Of a stretch of 6,212 nucleotides of DNA, positions 4,779-6,212 are shown in pieces. The stretch's first letter is position 1. Every line of letters begins with the position of its first letter. The notes below the pieces were generated by a model. The model made no database searches, was not told the DNA's origin, and saw only the letters and a list, made by a program, of their open reading frames with translations. Source of the stretch: an uncultured Selenomonadales bacterium (GTDB lineage Bacteria; Bacillota_C; Negativicutes; Selenomonadales; Selenomonadaceae). Location of the stretch: assembly GCA_946407175.1 (NCBI GenBank), contig CAMJNB010000085.1, forward strand, positions 1-6,212. The letters run 5' to 3'. The translations under genes were made by a program, and so were the position numbers.

Positions 4779-6212
4779 TTAAACGTCAAGCAAATTTTTT
4801 CCGCGACTTAAAAGCGCCGTCCGATTTATTTTTGCCTCAAGCACTTCAATAGGCAAGCCGCATTCGTCACGCAACACTTTTAAAACTTCCGACGGCTTGA
4901 CACTGCCGTCCTGCTTAATCTTCAAGCCGAATTTTATTTTCACTCCGCCTTCAACTTCATAAACTTTCACCGATTCCGCCATCAAGCTTTTAATTTCAAT
5001 TTCACGATTTTTTTTCGGTGTCACGCGATTGAACATAATCGTTTTGGCGGAGTTAAACTTTTTCGCGGCATCTTCCGCGACGCTGAAACTTTCGGCAAAC
5101 GGCACGAGGACTTCATAGCGCGAAAAATCTGTTAAGACAGTCAACGCCGGAGTCTTCGCCGAAATTTTTTTAATGCGTACAATTTCGCCGCCCTTAGGCA
5201 ACTGCGCGTTTAACCTCGACATAACTTTTTCCGCGTCGACATCAGATTTTAAAACGAAGTCCACGTACTCACATTCACTGGTAACGCCTACGCCAAGCGC
5301 CGTTGCGAATGAAACTTTTAAATGCGGGTTAAAGCCTTCGGAATAGGCGGCGGGAAGTTTTGACCTAAGCAACGCGCTCATAAAGACGTTCATATATTCA
5401 AGGTGCGACAGGAAAGCTAACTCGGCGCCCTTTCTAATCTGCGCGCGGTAGGTGGTAGCTTGTAGCTTAGAGCTTAGAGCTTGGAGCTTAGAGGATTTAT
5501 GGTAAGAATCAGTAATCGGATTGTCAATAACGTTCACGCCCAACTGCATGCAGACGTTACAGCCTTGACAAGAAGTGCGGCGACAATCTGCGGTAGTTTG
5601 ACCGTCCTGCGCCTTTTCAAATTCTTCAACCAAGTAATTTTTGCTGACGCCGGGCGAAGTGTGATCCCACGCCAACGGTTCATAAATTTTTCTTTCGCGC
5701 TCATTAAAATATGCGCCGTCAATGCCGCAAGTATCAAATGCATTTTGCCATGCGTCGAAGTTAAATAAATCTGACCAGCCGTCGAACTTAGCGCCGTTAC
5801 GCCACGCCGTCTCGATAACTTTAGCAAGTCGCCTGTCACCGCGTGCGATAATGCCTTCCAATATTGAAACTTTCGCGCTGTGGTAGTTGTAGGTAATCGC
5901 CTTGTCACGAATCAAACTTTTCAAAAATTGCTGACGCCGTTCAAATTCGGCAAGTGAAATTTGTCCGTACCATTGAAAAGGCGTAAAAGGTTTTGGCACG
6001 AAACAGGCGACGCTTAACGTAACCTTCACGTCACGGCGCTTTGTAATTTCGCGGTAGAGATTCGCCACCTTCTGCGCGAGGTCGGCAATACCGGCAATGT
6101 CTTCATCTGTTTCTGTAGGCAGTCCCATCATAAAATAAAGCTTGACCGTCTTCCAACCCTTTTCAAAAGCCGCCGTGCAAGCGTCAAGCAGATTTTTTTC
6201 AGTGACGTTTTT
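4779..6212 (-). CDS. Radical SAM protein (TIGR03960-like) fused to DUF2344 (TIGR03936-like), 3' part
   Basis: The gene is open to the window edge; 477 codons are visible and the N-terminus with the CxxxCxxC cluster motif is outside. The visible part starts KNVTEKNLLDACTAAFEKGW and continues through MMGLPTETDEDIAGI, a radical SAM core segment. Next comes ACFVPKPFTPFQWYGQ, then the cysteine-rich end of the first domain (DCRRTSCQGCNVC, coding at about 5550-5590). The second domain begins near YRAQIRKGAELAFLSHLEYM (from 5450 downward), with SEGFNPHLKVSFATALGVGV typical of DUF2344, and runs to TAA at 4779-4781. This fusion is common in Firmicutes and its biochemical role is not established; it may modify RNA or protein like other radical SAM enzymes. 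The linker between the domains is made of a heptanucleotide tandem repeat (5455-5496). The gene converges on the GH84 operon. Confidence 0.9.
   Translation of the reverse strand, partial: KNVTEKNLLDACTAAFEKGWKTVKLYFMMGLPTETDEDIAGIADLAQKVANLYREITKRRDVKVTLSVACFVPKPFTPFQWYGQISLAEFERRQQFLKSLIRDKAITYNYHSAKVSILEGIIARGDRRLAKVIETAWRNGAKFDGWSDLFNFDAWQNAFDTCGIDGAYFNERERKIYEPLAWDHTSPGVSKNYLVEEFEKAQDGQTTADCRRTSCQGCNVCMQLGVNVIDNPITDSYHKSSKLQALSSKLQATTYRAQIRKGAELAFLSHLEYMNVFMSALLRSKLPAAYSEGFNPHLKVSFATALGVGVTSECEYVDFVLKSDVDAEKVMSRLNAQLPKGGEIVRIKKISAKTPALTVLTDFSRYEVLVPFAESFSVAEDAAKKFNSAKTIMFNRVTPKKNREIEIKSLMAESVKVYEVEGGVKIKFGLKIKQDGSVKPSEVLKVLRDECGLPIEVLEAKINRTALLSRGKNLLDV
5455..5496. repeat. Heptamer tandem repeat inside the radical SAM/DUF2344 gene
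   Basis: On the plus strand the units are GTAGCTT, GTAGCTT, AGAGCTT, AGAGCTT, GGAGCTT and AGAGGAT, six units of 7 nt. On the coding (minus) strand this is 42 nt, or 14 codons, reading approximately SSKLQALSSKLQAT with a 7-residue period. It lies exactly between the Cys-rich end of the radical SAM part and the start of DUF2344. Because 42 is a multiple of 3, the frame is kept; gain or loss of one unit would break the gene. Confidence 0.85.

Noticed and set aside
5481..5768. Plus-strand ORF of 95 aa opposite the radical SAM gene
   Set aside because: It is antisense to a strongly conserved coding region, has no SD and no recognisable family; it is a shadow frame.

Overview
The window looks like a chromosomal segment of an anaerobic Firmicutes-type bacterium, most likely a diderm Negativicutes/Selenomonadales-like lineage. 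This assignment is an inference. It rests on the gene types present (a stand-alone CofE-like protein, and a TIGR03960 radical SAM protein fused to DUF2344), on the moderately AT-rich composition, and on strong GGAGG-type ribosome binding sites. No rRNA or other taxonomic marker is present.

Layout, left to right. Positions 1-698 (+) hold the 3' part of a class I SAM-dependent methyltransferase. Its reading frame is broken exactly at a run of eight G (532-539), and the missing conserved C-terminus continues in another frame to a stop at 696-698. Positions 784-1371 (+) hold a guanylate-kinase-fold P-loop protein that has lost the GMP-binding signature; a strong intrinsic terminator follows. Positions 1421-1505 are a low-complexity tract of octamer and heptamer repeats with an inverted repeat, running into an extended -10 promoter.

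From that promoter a likely four-gene operon (+) runs to a bidirectional terminator at about 4709-4741: a YbgC-like hotdog acyl-CoA thioesterase; a membrane-anchored protein of unknown function; a CofE-like (F420-0:gamma-glutamyl ligase domain) protein; and an exported GH84 beta-N-acetylglucosaminidase with the catalytic Asp-Asp pair. Converging from the right (4779-6212, -) is the C-terminal part of a radical SAM/DUF2344 protein that runs off the window.

Two themes stand out. The first is the poly-G tract in the methyltransferase, which suggests slipped-strand phase variation, programmed or transcriptional slippage, or a sequencing error. The second is a set of short degenerate tandem repeats at gene boundaries: GTAG-type heptamers at three places and an ATT-type hexamer at one. 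One heptamer tract supplies the stop codon of the CofE-like gene and probably the SD of the GH84 gene. Another sits in frame as an interdomain linker of the radical SAM protein. No CRISPR array, tRNA, rRNA, IS element or classical defence system was seen. There is no gene-free stretch longer than 300 bases.
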